The notes beneath the pieces were generated by a model, which was given only the letters and a program-made list of their open reading frames with translations, ran no database searches and was not told the DNA's origin. Shown in pieces: positions 1 to 8,895 of a stretch of 64,000 bases of DNA; positions within the stretch are counted from its first letter, which is position 1; each line of letters starts with the position of its first letter. The translations under genes and the position numbers were made by a program. The DNA is from UBA5794 sp963714375 (GTDB taxonomy: Bacteria > Actinomycetota > Acidimicrobiia > Spongiisociales > UBA5794): contig CAVQOG010000003.1 of assembly GCA_963714375.1 (NCBI GenBank), forward strand, positions 310,001 through 374,000, in the 5' to 3' direction.

Positions 1-69
1 ATCCCGGCACTCAAGGAAGCAGGAGCGACCGACATCGTCGTGTCGCGATTGGAGCAGATCGTCCCATGA
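1..69 (+). CDS. hisG: ATP phosphoribosyltransferase, C-terminal end (partial)
   Basis: Only the last 22 codons lie in the window. They read IPALKEAGATDIVVSRLEQI and then Val-Pro-stop, which resembles the C-terminal regulatory domain of long-form HisG (a strand-helix-strand ending in a pattern like LPIEKI). HisG condenses ATP with PRPP as the first step of histidine synthesis. The stop codon overlaps the hisB start in an ATGA arrangement, so hisG is probably the upstream member of this his operon. The call rests on this short match plus operon context, and it implies a long-form, feedback-regulated enzyme. Confidence 0.7.
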   Translation: MPALKEAGATDIVVSRLEQIVP

Positions 70-650
70 CCCGATCCATCACACTTTCACGAAACACGGC
101 GGAGGTCCAGATTTCAGGGAACCTCACGCTGGACGGGACCGGAATCGCAGAGATCTCCACCGGTCTCGGCTTCTTGGACCACATGCTGACAGCGCTGACT
201 CGGCACTCCGGCTTCGATCTCAGGCTCGATGTTCAAGGTGACACCGGGGTCGACGACCACCACACCGTCGAAGACTGTGCGATCGTTATCGGTCGGGCAA
301 TAGACGAGCTGCTCGGTGACCGCAGCGGGATTGATCGCTTCGGATCTGCGTATGTGCCCCTCGACGAATCTCTCGCACGGGCGGTCGTCGATTGCTCGGG
401 AAGGGGATGGCCAGAAATTCGCCTTTCGCTTGAACGCGAGAAGATCGGGGATGTCGCAGCCGAAAACATCACGCATTTCTTTCGATCACTCGCACTCGAG
501 GGACGAATGGCACTCCATGTCGATGTGCTCAGAGGAGACAACGACCATCACAAGGCAGAGGCAGCGTTCAAGGCCACGGCGCGTGCACTGAGGAGTGCCG
601 TAGCAACCAATGATGGTCGGATTCTCAGCACCAAGGAGGTCTTGGGGTGA
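66..650 (+). CDS. hisB: Imidazoleglycerol-phosphate dehydratase
   Basis: HisB removes water from imidazole glycerol phosphate to give imidazole acetol phosphate in histidine synthesis (cytosolic, Mn-dependent). The 194-residue protein has the normal length of a monofunctional bacterial HisB, with no fused phosphatase domain. It shows the duplicated metal-binding histidine motifs: GLGFLDHMLTALTRHSGFDL, DDHHTVEDCAIVIG, and near the C-terminus DNDHHKAEAAFKA. Its start overlaps the hisG stop (ATGA) and its end overlaps hisH (GTGA), so translation is probably coupled. The histidinol-phosphate phosphatase must be encoded elsewhere. Confidence 0.96.
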   Translation: MTRSITLSRNTAEVQISGNLTLDGTGIAEISTGLGFLDHMLTALTRHSGFDLRLDVQGDTGVDDHHTVEDCAIVIGRAIDELLGDRSGIDRFGSAYVPLDESLARAVVDCSGRGWPEIRLSLEREKIGDVAAENITHFFRSLALEGRMALHVDVLRGDNDHHKAEAAFKATARALRSAVATNDGRILSTKEVLG

Positions 651-1258
651 GCCACGATGTGATCGTGGTTCCGACGGGGACCGCCAACATTGCCTCGGTG
701 CTTGCAGCCTTTGGCCGCCTCGGAGTCAAGGCAAGCATTTCGACTGATCCGGATCGCATTGGCACCGCATCGGGTGTTGTCATGCCGGGTGTCGGAACGT
801 TCGGTGCTGCGGTCCGAGAGTTGGACCGGATCGGCGTCAGGCAAGCCCTCCTCACAAGGATCGAAGCAGACATGCCGACCATGGCGATCTGTGTTGGTCT
901 CCAGATCTTTGCCGAGACGAGCGAGGAGAGCCCCGGGGTGAGTGGTCTCGGTGTCATGGCCTCGACAATGACACGGTTCCCAGCGCAGGTCACCGTTCCC
1001 CAGCTTGGGTGGAACAGGGTCCACCATTCTGAAAACTCGAGATTCGTTCGGTCGGGTTGGGCGTACTTTGCGAATTCATATCGTTTGACGACAGCTCCCG
1101 AAGGGTGGGTACCAGCGACGGCAAGTCACGGTGGCCAGTTCGTTGCTGCAATCGAGCGCGGCAACGTGCTTGCCTGCCAATTTCACCCCGAGCTCTCTGG
1201 CCAGTGGGGACTCGGGGTTATCGATGCTTGGCTCGACACAACGAAGGGGTCGAAGTAA
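647..1258 (+). CDS. hisH: Imidazole glycerol phosphate synthase, glutamine amidotransferase subunit
   Basis: HisH hydrolyses glutamine and channels ammonia to HisF, which makes imidazole glycerol phosphate and AICAR. The 203-residue protein is a class I glutaminase. The nucleophile cysteine lies in MAICVGLQIFAE, a slight variant of the usual GICLGMQ, and the catalytic His-Glu pair is in QFHPELSGQWG near the C-terminus. The GTG start at 647 overlaps the hisB stop. The hisH stop TAA shares its last base with the hisF ATG, matching the obligate HisH-HisF partnership. Confidence 0.96.
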   Translation: MSHDVIVVPTGTANIASVLAAFGRLGVKASISTDPDRIGTASGVVMPGVGTFGAAVRELDRIGVRQALLTRIEADMPTMAICVGLQIFAETSEESPGVSGLGVMASTMTRFPAQVTVPQLGWNRVHHSENSRFVRSGWAYFANSYRLTTAPEGWVPATASHGGQFVAAIERGNVLACQFHPELSGQWGLGVIDAWLDTTKGSK

Positions 1259-2010
1259 TGCTTGCTCCACGAGTCATCCCGTGCCTTGACGTTGACGGTG
1301 GGCGGGTCGTGAAGGGGGTTCAATTCTCAGATCTTCGCGACGCGGGGGATCCTGTGGAGATTGCAGCCAACTATGAGCAGCAGGGTGCCGACGAAATCGT
1401 GATCCTCGACGTGTCGGCAACACCCGAAGGCAGAGGCAACGCCCTGGCAACCGTTTCTGCCGTTCGGTCTGTGCTCACGATCCCGCTGACAGTCGGGGGC
1501 GGCGTACGGTCCACCGCCGATGCTGGTCGCCTCCTGAACGCGGGTGCAGACCGTGTAGCGACCAATACGGCAGCCGTCGAACGCCCCGAACTCATCGCTG
1601 AGATCGCTGCCCAGTTCGGTGCCCAATGCACGGTCGTCTCGATCGACGCCGGGCGACGCGATGGCGGTTGGGAAGTCCTCACGAGGAGCGGGAAGACACG
1701 AATGGGAATAGAGGTTGGAGACTGGTCTGTCCAGTGTGGTGAGCTTGGCGCCGGTGAGATCCTGCTGACGAGCTGGGATCGCGACGGAACCCGATCTGGC
1801 TACGACACCGATCTGTTGTCCTTTGTCTCGCGCCTTGTGACAATTCCGATCATCGCATCGGGCGGGGCCGGACAGGCAGACGACCTCGTCGCCGCGATCA
1901 AGGCGGGGGCGTCGGCCGTGCTTGTCGCCTCGCTTCTCCATGACCGGGATCTGACGGTCTCCGACCTGAAGGGGGCCATGTCACAACAAGGGATCGAGGT
2001 ACGAGAATGA
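1258..2010 (+). CDS. hisF: Imidazole glycerol phosphate synthase, cyclase subunit
   Basis: HisF is the (beta/alpha)8 cyclase subunit that uses ammonia from HisH to close the imidazole ring. From the ATG at 1258 the protein has 250 residues, the usual length. It begins LAPRVIPCLDVDGGRVVKG with the first catalytic aspartate in CLDVD. The second catalytic aspartate is in VVSIDAGRR, where most family members have AIDAKR. Phosphate-binding glycine loops (GGGVRS, ASGGAG) are present. The reading frame is open upstream to about 1057, but that part overlaps hisH and does not resemble the family, so it is excluded. Confidence 0.96.
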   Translation: MLAPRVIPCLDVDGGRVVKGVQFSDLRDAGDPVEIAANYEQQGADEIVILDVSATPEGRGNALATVSAVRSVLTIPLTVGGGVRSTADAGRLLNAGADRVATNTAAVERPELIAEIAAQFGAQCTVVSIDAGRRDGGWEVLTRSGKTRMGIEVGDWSVQCGELGAGEILLTSWDRDGTRSGYDTDLLSFVSRLVTIPIIASGGAGQADDLVAAIKAGASAVLVASLLHDRDLTVSDLKGAMSQQGIEVRE

Positions 2011-3269
2011 TTGTCCCATCGATCGACATCGTCGGGGGCTGTGCCGTACAGCTCGTCGGTGGCGAAACGCTTGCAGTCGATGCGGGTGATCCGAGACCGC
2101 TCATGGAGCGATTCTCGGTGGTGGGTGAGGTCGCTGTCATCGACATCGATGCTGCAAGGGGCGATACCAGCAACCGTGCAGCAATCGTTGAACTCTGCTC
2201 CCTGGGTCGAGTCCGCGTTGGTGGGGGAATCCGAGATATTGACACGGCCCTCGAATGGCTCGACGCAGGCGCTGACAAGATCATCGTCGGGACTGCAGCG
2301 ACCCCCGGGTTCCTGCGAGAACTCCCGATGGAAAGGGTCATCGTTGCCCTCGATGCGCGCGATGGCGCAATCGTGACCCACGGATGGAGGACGCAAACCG
2401 ACCGGCCGCTCATCGAATCGGTTGCCGAGCTCGCGGATCTCTGCGGCGGATTTCTTGTCACCTTCGTTGAGCGCGAGGGTCGCCTCAAGGGAACCGACAT
2501 GGACCTCGCGACGCGGGTCATCAATTCGGCAGGGCAGGCCAGCGTGACAATTGCAGGTGGCATCACGACAGCCGACGAAATTGCAGCCCTGGATGCGCTT
2601 GGTGCTGATGCCCAGGTAGGAATGGCGCTCTACAAGGAACAACTCAGCCTCGCCGACGCCGTGTCGGCGCCGCTCATCTCCGACAGGAGCGACGGTTTGT
2701 GGCCGACAATCGTCACCGACGAGCGCGGCGTTGCACTCGGCCTTGCCTGGTCCGATGCGGAAAGCTTGGCGAATGCGATCGAAACGCGGACAGGGACCTA
2801 CCACAGTCGAACGCGGGGCCTCTGGCAGAAGGGGGCATCGTCGGGGGCAACCCAGCGGTTGCTCCGGATCGACGTCGATTGTGATCGGGATGCCATGCGG
2901 TTCATGGTCGAGCAGAGCGATCCAGGTTTCTGCCACACAAACACCCGAACATGCTTTGGCGACGATGGCGGGATCGGGCGGCTCGCCCGTCGGCTCGAAA
3001 CGATACGAAGTGAACGCCCAAGCGGATCAAACACGGTCGCGTTGTTCGATGATGACCGACTGCTCGCAGACAAACTGCTTGAGGAGGCTGGAGAACTCGT
3101 CGCCGCAACAACGACGCGGGAGGTCCTCCATGAGACCGCTGATGTCATCTACTTTGCCCTTGCCAAAGCGGTCGCATCCGGCGTATCGATCCGTGCGATC
3201 GAGGACGAGCTGGATGCCCGAGAGCAGAAGGTCACCCGCAGGCCCATGACAAGGAAGACAGACACATGA
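2007..3269 (+). CDS. hisA: Trifunctional HisA-HisI-HisE fusion
   Basis: One 420-residue chain appears to carry three histidine-pathway enzymes. Residues 1 to about 225 are a HisA-type barrel (start VPSIDIVGG, second catalytic aspartate in VALDARDG) for ProFAR isomerisation. Residues about 230-315 are a HisI PRA-CH cyclohydrolase: YHSRTRGLWQKG, the metal-binding DVDCDRDAM and GFCHTNTRTCF. Residues about 326-415 resemble HisE PRA-PH (SGSNTVALF, DKLLEEAGELVAA, LHETADVIYFAL). HisI-HisE fusions are common, but HisA joined in front of them is unusual. The start overlaps the hisF stop by 4 bases and the end overlaps hisD by 4. No frameshift is seen, so the fusion is likely real. Confidence 0.9.
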   Translation: MIVPSIDIVGGCAVQLVGGETLAVDAGDPRPLMERFSVVGEVAVIDIDAARGDTSNRAAIVELCSLGRVRVGGGIRDIDTALEWLDAGADKIIVGTAATPGFLRELPMERVIVALDARDGAIVTHGWRTQTDRPLIESVAELADLCGGFLVTFVEREGRLKGTDMDLATRVINSAGQASVTIAGGITTADEIAALDALGADAQVGMALYKEQLSLADAVSAPLISDRSDGLWPTIVTDERGVALGLAWSDAESLANAIETRTGTYHSRTRGLWQKGASSGATQRLLRIDVDCDRDAMRFMVEQSDPGFCHTNTRTCFGDDGGIGRLARRLETIRSERPSGSNTVALFDDDRLLADKLLEEAGELVAATTTREVLHETADVIYFALAKAVASGVSIRAIEDELDAREQKVTRRPMTRKTDT

Positions 3270-4513
3270 TCCCTCGAGTGGCACCAACTGATCTTGCTGG
3301 CATGCACGCCCGACGACGCCTTGAAAGCACTGACGCAGCCGATGTCGCCGCTGCCATTGTTGAGGAGGTTCGCAGCGGAGGTGAGGGTGCCCTCAGAGCA
3401 CTGGGGGTCAGATTCGGGGACATCGCCGCCCATGAATCGCTCGTGATAGGCGGCCCCGACTTGAAAGCTGCTCTTGCGCGAATTCCTGCAAACGAGCGGG
3501 CTGCCCTCGGACGAGCTGCGGACCGAATCGAGCGCTTCGCTCAGGCACAGCGCTCGACGTTCACGAACCTCACCGTTGCGGTTCCGGGAGGTACGGCGGG
3601 ACACCGTTGGATCCCAGTCGATTCGGTTGGGGCATACGCGCCCGGGGGACGGTATCCGCTTCCCTCATCCGTACTGATGACCGTGATCCCAGCACGTGTT
3701 GCTGGTGTTCGAACCGTGTGGGTTGCATCACCACGACCCACTGACACCGTTCTCGCAGCCGCTGCGATCGCGGGTGCCGATGCATTGATTCCGATCGGTG
3801 GCGCACAAGCCATCGCTGCTCTCGCCTTCGGAACCGTTGGGCCGAGGTGCGATGTCGTTGTCGGACCTGGCAACCGATGGGTGACCGCTGCCAAGAAGTA
3901 CCTCTACGGGGAGATCGGAATCGACGGCCTTGCTGGTCCGAGCGAGATCCTCGTCATCGCCGACGGCAATGCTGATCCTGATCTTGTGGCGGCCGACCTA
4001 CTCGCCCAAGCAGAACACGATCCCGATGCAATGCCCATACTCGTCACACTCACGAACGGCATGCTCGAGGCTGTGACCAGGTCAATCGACGAGCAACTCA
4101 CAGACCTCCCGACTGCTCCGATCGCTCAGAAAGCACTCGAAAATGGTTTCTCCCTTGTCGTTGACTCAATCGGCGACGCAGTCCGCATCTCGAACGAGAT
4201 TGCACCGGAACACCTGGCTTTGCATATCGATGACGCCGAAAAGATCGTTCCCGATCTGACGTCGTACGGGTCTGCCTTCGTTGGAAGCTCCTCTGCCGAG
4301 GCATTCGCAGACTACGGGGCTGGTCCAAATCATGTCCTCCCCACCGCGGGAGGGGCCCGCTATCAGTCAGGGCTATCGGTGTCGACGTACCTGCGTTCAC
4401 CAACATGGCTACGCCTTGACAATCCGACCACCCTGATCGACGAGACTGTTCTGCTTGCCGGTATCGAGGGCCTTGTCGGACATGCCAGAGCGGCCAAGCG
4501 GCGATCGAGCTGA
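3266..4513 (+). CDS. hisD: Histidinol dehydrogenase
   Basis: HisD carries out the last two NAD-dependent oxidations, histidinol to histidine, as a zinc enzyme. The 415-residue protein has the family core: GPSEILVIADG, the metal-site region LLAQAEHDPDAMP, the catalytic Glu-His in IAPEHLALH, and AGPNHVLPTAGGAR followed by LSVSTYLR. It starts at an ATG overlapping the stop of the HisA-I-E fusion (ATGA), so it is the last clear gene of the his operon. The usual SAGTNH is here YGAGPNH, a small variant near the active site. Confidence 0.96.
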   Translation: MIPRVAPTDLAGMHARRRLESTDAADVAAAIVEEVRSGGEGALRALGVRFGDIAAHESLVIGGPDLKAALARIPANERAALGRAADRIERFAQAQRSTFTNLTVAVPGGTAGHRWIPVDSVGAYAPGGRYPLPSSVLMTVIPARVAGVRTVWVASPRPTDTVLAAAAIAGADALIPIGGAQAIAALAFGTVGPRCDVVVGPGNRWVTAAKKYLYGEIGIDGLAGPSEILVIADGNADPDLVAADLLAQAEHDPDAMPILVTLTNGMLEAVTRSIDEQLTDLPTAPIAQKALENGFSLVVDSIGDAVRISNEIAPEHLALHIDDAEKIVPDLTSYGSAFVGSSSAEAFADYGAGPNHVLPTAGGARYQSGLSVSTYLRSPTWLRLDNPTTLIDETVLLAGIEGLVGHARAAKRRSS

Positions 4514-4535
4514 GTTTGTCCTTCACCGGATTGGT

Positions 4536-5876
4536 ATGGCGACCGATAACCGTGCCATGGAGCGAACGCTTTCTCTATTCCCAAGGCGCGCACCGATTTC
4601 GTACGAGGAACTGCGCAAGCCCTTCAACATCCTTCGCGGTGTTGGAGCTTGCGCTCTCGCGTTCGCTGCGATTGTCGGGTTTGTGCAGACCGGTGACAGC
4701 GCTCCTCTTCTGTTGATCATTCCATCGGTGATCATCCTTGTGGATGCGGTGGTACGCCTGACGACGCAGGCATCGGCTTTCGGTGGCCTCATGGTCGATG
4801 CAACGGCGCTGTTCGCTGCGCTCGCCCTGCGTGGGCCCGCACCTTCGATCAACGCCGTCGTGTTGTTGTACCTCCTCGTCGTGGCATTGCTGGCACTTCC
4901 GATGGTGAAAGCGACAATCGTTATCGCCTACGCTGGTTTCTTGTGGGTGGTGATCGCTGCGATCAACGGGAACTTCGATGACACGATCGTCGGAGTCGTC
5001 GGCAGAGCGGGGTTCGAGAACGGTTTCGACCGCCTCGTCGTTGTCATGATCACACTCTCCGTCGCAGCGATCATGTTGTACGCGATCAGCGCTTTGCTCC
5101 GAGCCCAGGATCAACAGGCTGAAGCCCTCGCTCAGGAACGTCGAGCAGTGGAGCTCAAGAACGAGTTCGTCTCGATGGTCAGCCACGAGTTGCGTACACC
5201 TCTCACAGGTATCGCTGGATTCACCGACACCCTCAACGAGAACTGGGAGAACCTGCCTTCTCGCGAGGTCAACGAGTTCCTGTCGATCATGCGCCAAGAA
5301 ACGGAACACCTCACAAACCTCGTCGAGGACATCCTGGTGATCCCACGGCTTGAGGCAGGGCAGCTCAGGCTTGTCCCTGTTCGTCTCGATCTCGCCTCCG
5401 AGACTCGTGCTGTCGCCTCAATGATCTTCCCCGACTCCGGAGACTATTCCGTGACCGTCCCCGCCAATGTGATCGTGTCTGCAGACCAGACACGACTCAG
5501 GCAGATCCTGCGAAACCTGTTTGAGAACGCAAAGAAGTACGGTGGCGATCAGGTACTCATCGAGGGTGAACTTGCTGGACCGGGCTCGTACAAACTCTCT
5601 GTGTCCGACAACGGAAAGGGAGTTGGGGTTGACGATCGCGAGCGGATCTTCGAACACTTCGAACAGCTTTCAACAGGTGACGGACGGCTCGAGCAGGGTG
5701 TCGGCCTCGGGCTCCCGATCGCACGCAGGCTCACCCGAGCCATGGGTGGCGACCTCTGGTACGAGGAACGATTTCCCGTTGGGGCCCGCTTCTGCTTCTC
5801 CGTGAAGCTCGCAGACTTGGACCGGGAGCAGGAGAGTGCTCGTCCAACTGCAGCATTCATCAAGACGCAAACCTGA
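4536..5876 (+). CDS. Membrane-bound sensor histidine kinase (orphan)
   Basis: The N-terminal third is a multi-pass hydrophobic sensor region of about six membrane segments with no recognised ligand domain. A kinase core follows: H-box EFVSMVSHELRTPLTGIAGF, N-box LRQILRNLFENAKKYGG, and ATP-lid glycine motifs SDNGKGVGVDDR and GVGLGLPIARRL. No response regulator is adjacent, so its partner is elsewhere. The start is uncertain. ATG codons at 4536 and 4557 both avoid overlap with hisD, while the frame is open from 4455 inside hisD. I chose 4536, giving 446 residues. Confidence 0.85.
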   Translation: MATDNRAMERTLSLFPRRAPISYEELRKPFNILRGVGACALAFAAIVGFVQTGDSAPLLLIIPSVIILVDAVVRLTTQASAFGGLMVDATALFAALALRGPAPSINAVVLLYLLVVALLALPMVKATIVIAYAGFLWVVIAAINGNFDDTIVGVVGRAGFENGFDRLVVVMITLSVAAIMLYAISALLRAQDQQAEALAQERRAVELKNEFVSMVSHELRTPLTGIAGFTDTLNENWENLPSREVNEFLSIMRQETEHLTNLVEDILVIPRLEAGQLRLVPVRLDLASETRAVASMIFPDSGDYSVTVPANVIVSADQTRLRQILRNLFENAKKYGGDQVLIEGELAGPGSYKLSVSDNGKGVGVDDRERIFEHFEQLSTGDGRLEQGVGLGLPIARRLTRAMGGDLWYEERFPVGARFCFSVKLADLDREQESARPTAAFIKTQT

Positions 5877-5924
5877 CCTGGTGGTCTTTCGCTAGAAACC
5901 GTCTTCGCCGGGTACGCTTCCGGC

Positions 5925-6335
5925 GTGCTCCCCTACAACATTCACCACGTTGCTCTTGCCGTTTCGGATCTTGATGCGGCCATCAACTCGTTTCGGGATC
6001 AGTACGGTTTCGAGGTCCTTTCGCGTGAGATAGTTGCCGAGCAGGGCGTTGAAGAAGCCATGATTGCCGTCGGTGGATCGCATGTGCAGTTGCTTGCGTC
6101 CCTTGACGAGATGTCACCTGTCGGACGCTTTCTCAGTCGGAATGGGGAAGGGATGCATCACATAGCGTTTGCGGTTACAGACATCGATGCAGCACTTGAT
6201 CATTTGAAGACACTCGATATCGCTCTCGTTGACGACACGCCTCGTATCGGAGGCGGTGGGCACAGGATCGCATTCGTGCACCCAACAGCACTGGCAGGCA
6301 CACTGTTCGAACTCATCGAGGTGGACCATGGCTGA
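5925..6335 (+). CDS. mce: Methylmalonyl-CoA epimerase
   Basis: A 136-residue protein of the vicinal-oxygen-chelate fold that interconverts (R)- and (S)-methylmalonyl-CoA, linking propionyl-CoA metabolism to succinyl-CoA. It begins at GTG with LPYNIHHVALAVSDLDAAI. It has the paired metal-binding motif GEGMHHIAFAVTDIDAAL and ends HPTALAGTLFELIEVDHG, all typical of the family. It overlaps the next small gene by 8 bases. A thiolase lies about 1.4 kb downstream, in keeping with acyl-CoA metabolism. Confidence 0.93.
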   Translation: MLPYNIHHVALAVSDLDAAINSFRDQYGFEVLSREIVAEQGVEEAMIAVGGSHVQLLASLDEMSPVGRFLSRNGEGMHHIAFAVTDIDAALDHLKTLDIALVDDTPRIGGGGHRIAFVHPTALAGTLFELIEVDHG

Positions 6336-6576
6336 AAGAATCGAGATCACGGGTGGCGCCGGTGCTCATCTTGCCGCTGCCATCGCCGCGGTGGTCGAGG
6401 CCATTGACCGCGAGGAGCAGGAAGCTTCGGCGACACGACCCAAACCGATCAGGAACAGCCAGTGGGTTCAAGCCAGCCGGCCATTCGAACGGCAATCACC
6501 CATGACGTCAGTCGAATACGACCGCATGCCAGGCGGAACCGACGGCGACGCCGGCGAGATCAACCCGTTCACCTGA
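6328..6576 (+). CDS. Small protein resembling an acyl-CoA carboxylase epsilon subunit
   Basis: The ATG at 6328 gives 82 residues. It overlaps the mce stop by 8 bases, so the two genes are co-translated. The N-terminus AERIEITGGAGAHLAAAIAA is followed by an acidic/basic linker and an aromatic NSQWVQASRP segment. That pattern resembles short actinobacterial AccE/epsilon subunits of acyl-CoA carboxylases, which often sit beside propionyl-CoA carboxylase genes. The match is by pattern only and no carboxylase subunit is in the window, so the role is tentative. There is no signal peptide or membrane segment. Confidence 0.5.
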   Translation: MAERIEITGGAGAHLAAAIAAVVEAIDREEQEASATRPKPIRNSQWVQASRPFERQSPMTSVEYDRMPGGTDGDAGEINPFT

Positions 6577-6661
6577 TCCCCACTCACCACCACGGATACC
6601 GAACACCTTCGCAGGCGAGCGCGCGGCTGTGAATGAAGGATTGCCTGAATGAGCTGAATTG

Positions 6662-7619
6662 CTACAGAGGTGGCTCGCTCATGAGGTCTTGGAGCGACAC
6701 TCGGCCAACGAGATAGGACTCGTTGTCAACGACCGGGATCAGGCTGTCCGGCTCATGGGTCGCAAGCTCGATTGCATCGACGATGGTGTCGGTCAAATCA
6801 AAGAAAACGCCATCCTCCATGACATCGCGGATGGTGAGATCGGATCGTGCCTGTGTGAGTGCGCCGATGGCTGACGGTACCGAGCAGCTTTCCCCGTTCG
6901 GCAACAACGATGCCGGCCCCCTCCGAAAGCACCAGGGCATCAGCAACCAGCATGCGTGGCCCGAAGGCGATGGGCGGCCTCATGACCTGAAAGACGCGCC
7001 TCGGATGGTGTTCGACGACAATCGTTCCCGCCGATGCCTTCGCTTGTATCCGGGCACCGGGACCAAAGAACCGTCGTTGAAACCACGACCCACCGGACGC
7101 GCCGACGACCAGAAGAGTCCCGTTTGGAAGCGCCTCAACCATGGATGCTGGACTGGAGGCTTGGACGATTCGAGTATCGAGCGCCGGTAGCTGAGCGCTG
7201 ATTTGCTCAAGCACATCACGTGCCTGAGCAAGCTCGGTGGGATCGCTGTAGCCAAACGTCGCCGACGCCGGAATACCGGCTGCCTCGGAGAGCCAGTTTG
7301 CAAGGACCGCCGCGAGGAGTGAATGCGGGCCGCCACCTACAGCAGCCACGATCGACTGGGTACTGGCTCGATCGAAGTCATGGGGAACCGCTGTGCTGCA
7401 AAGATCAAGGGACGTCCGATTCGACACCACCAACAAACCTGCCCGTGCGTCAACGCACGACGCAACAATGTTGGCCCCGGCCCTCGTGGCTGCACCACCA
7501 GTGAGGACCTCGGCGAGATCCCGTGCCTGATTTCCGCCAGCCCAGACCACCCTGCGACTGCCGATCCTCGCTGGGTGGTCGCTCGCCGGGGACTCGTATG
7601 GGTCGTTGCTGTTAGCCAT
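6662..7619 (-). pseudogene. Universal-stress-like / CBS-pair protein, frameshifted
   Basis: From the ATG at 7619 the first frame encodes a domain with the UspA-type ending LLVVGASGGSWFQRRFFGPG, followed by the start of a CBS domain (LVADALVLSEGAGIVVAERG). Around 6865-6880 similarity jumps one frame and continues as AIGALTQARSDLTIRDVMED through the rest of the CBS pair (SLIPVVDNESYLVGRVSLQD), ending at 6662. One extra base accounts for the shift. The intact product would be about 318 residues, probably a cytosolic nucleotide-sensing protein. Sequence error and a real lesion cannot be told apart here. Confidence 0.75.
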
Positions 7620-7714
7620 CGATATCTATGGCGCCGAGCGTACCAGCTTGCCCCAAAATCGCTTCTCATCGTGCCGAGCGTCGGCACTCCTGGCAGTGAA
7701 CTACGATTGGTGGC

Positions 7715-8893
7715 ATGAACCCGGTTATCTGCTCAATCGCACGCACACCCATCGGTCGATTCAACGGTGCGTATACACCGCTCACGGCCATGGATCTCGG
7801 AGGTGTCGCCATTGCCGCGGCGCTCGAACGAGCCGGCCTCGACGGCTCACAGGTTGATGAGGTGATCTTCGGCCATGTGCTTCAGGCTGGTCAGGGTCAG
7901 ATCACCGCACGGCAGGCCGCCGTAAAGGGTGGGATCCCGATGTCAGTTCCCGCCATGACAATCAACAAGGTGTGCCTGTCAGGAATGACGGCTATCCAGG
8001 AAGCCGCCAATCACATCCGACTCGGGGAGTCAAAATTCGTCGTCGCCGGCGGCATGGAATCGATGACAAATGCGCCACACGTTCTCCCGGGTGCCCGCGC
8101 TGGATTCAAGATGGGCGATGCCACGCTGGTGGACACGATGACGCACGACGGGCTTTTCTGTGCTTTCGATTCGTGCATGATGGGCGAGTCCTCGGATACG
8201 AAAAGCGACGAGCTCGGAATCGGGCGTGAGGACCAAGATTCATGGTCCGAGATGTCCCATGCGAGGGCAGCTGCGGCGACCGACAGCGGAGCCTTTGCAA
8301 ACGAGATCGCCCAAGTCACCATCCCGCAACGCCGAGGTGACGACATCATCGTTACCGAGGACGGTGGGATTCGTCGGGAAACCACCATGGAATCCCTCGG
8401 CAGTCTCCGACCCGCCTTCCATTCTGAGGGGACAACTACAGCTGGAAACGCATCGCAGATATCTGATGGCGCCGCAGCAGTCGTTGTGGCCGAAAGGGCG
8501 GCCGCCGAAGCGGCTGGACTCCCGATCCTTGCCGAGATCGTGTCCTACGGGCAGGTTGCTGGACCCGACGCCACACTTCACGAGCGACCAGCAGAAGCAA
8601 TCAGAGTGGCACTCAAACGAACAGATTTGAGTATCGACGACATCGATCTGTTCGAAATCAACGAAGCGTTCGCATCAGTGGCAATGCACTCGGCCGCGAT
8701 GCTCGGCATCGACAAGGACAAAGTCAACATCCACGGAGGCGCCGTCGCACTCGGGCATCCGCTCGGAGCGACCGGAGCACGACTCATCGTGACTCTCATC
8801 AGCGCCCTCCAAACAACCGGTGGAACGCTCGGAGCCGCCGCACTGTGCGGTGGCGGTGGTCAGGGTGACGCGATGATCGTCAGGATGGTCTGA
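7715..8893 (+). CDS. Acetyl-CoA C-acetyltransferase (thiolase)
   Basis: A thiolase II type enzyme of 392 residues that condenses or cleaves acetoacetyl-CoA, or longer 3-ketoacyl-CoAs in beta-oxidation. The nucleophile cysteine is in TINKVCLSGMTAIQ. The catalytic His and Cys are in GGAVALGHPLGATGAR and ALCGGGGQGDA, and NEAFASVAM is the conserved oxyanion-loop motif. Length and motifs are complete. It lies 2 bp before glpX and may be co-transcribed with it. Substrate chain length cannot be read from sequence, so no symbol is given (atoB/phaA-like). Confidence 0.93.
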   Translation: MNPVICSIARTPIGRFNGAYTPLTAMDLGGVAIAAALERAGLDGSQVDEVIFGHVLQAGQGQITARQAAVKGGIPMSVPAMTINKVCLSGMTAIQEAANHIRLGESKFVVAGGMESMTNAPHVLPGARAGFKMGDATLVDTMTHDGLFCAFDSCMMGESSDTKSDELGIGREDQDSWSEMSHARAAAATDSGAFANEIAQVTIPQRRGDDIIVTEDGGIRRETTMESLGSLRPAFHSEGTTTAGNASQISDGAAAVVVAERAAAEAAGLPILAEIVSYGQVAGPDATLHERPAEAIRVALKRTDLSIDDIDLFEINEAFASVAMHSAAMLGIDKDKVNIHGGAVALGHPLGATGARLIVTLISALQTTGGTLGAAALCGGGGQGDAMIVRMV

Positions 8894-8895
8894 CG

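Noticed and set aside
1800..2936. Long minus-strand open frame across hisF and the HisA fusion
   Set aside because: It is the shadow of real his genes on the other strand: no family resemblance, and it crosses two well-supported coding regions.
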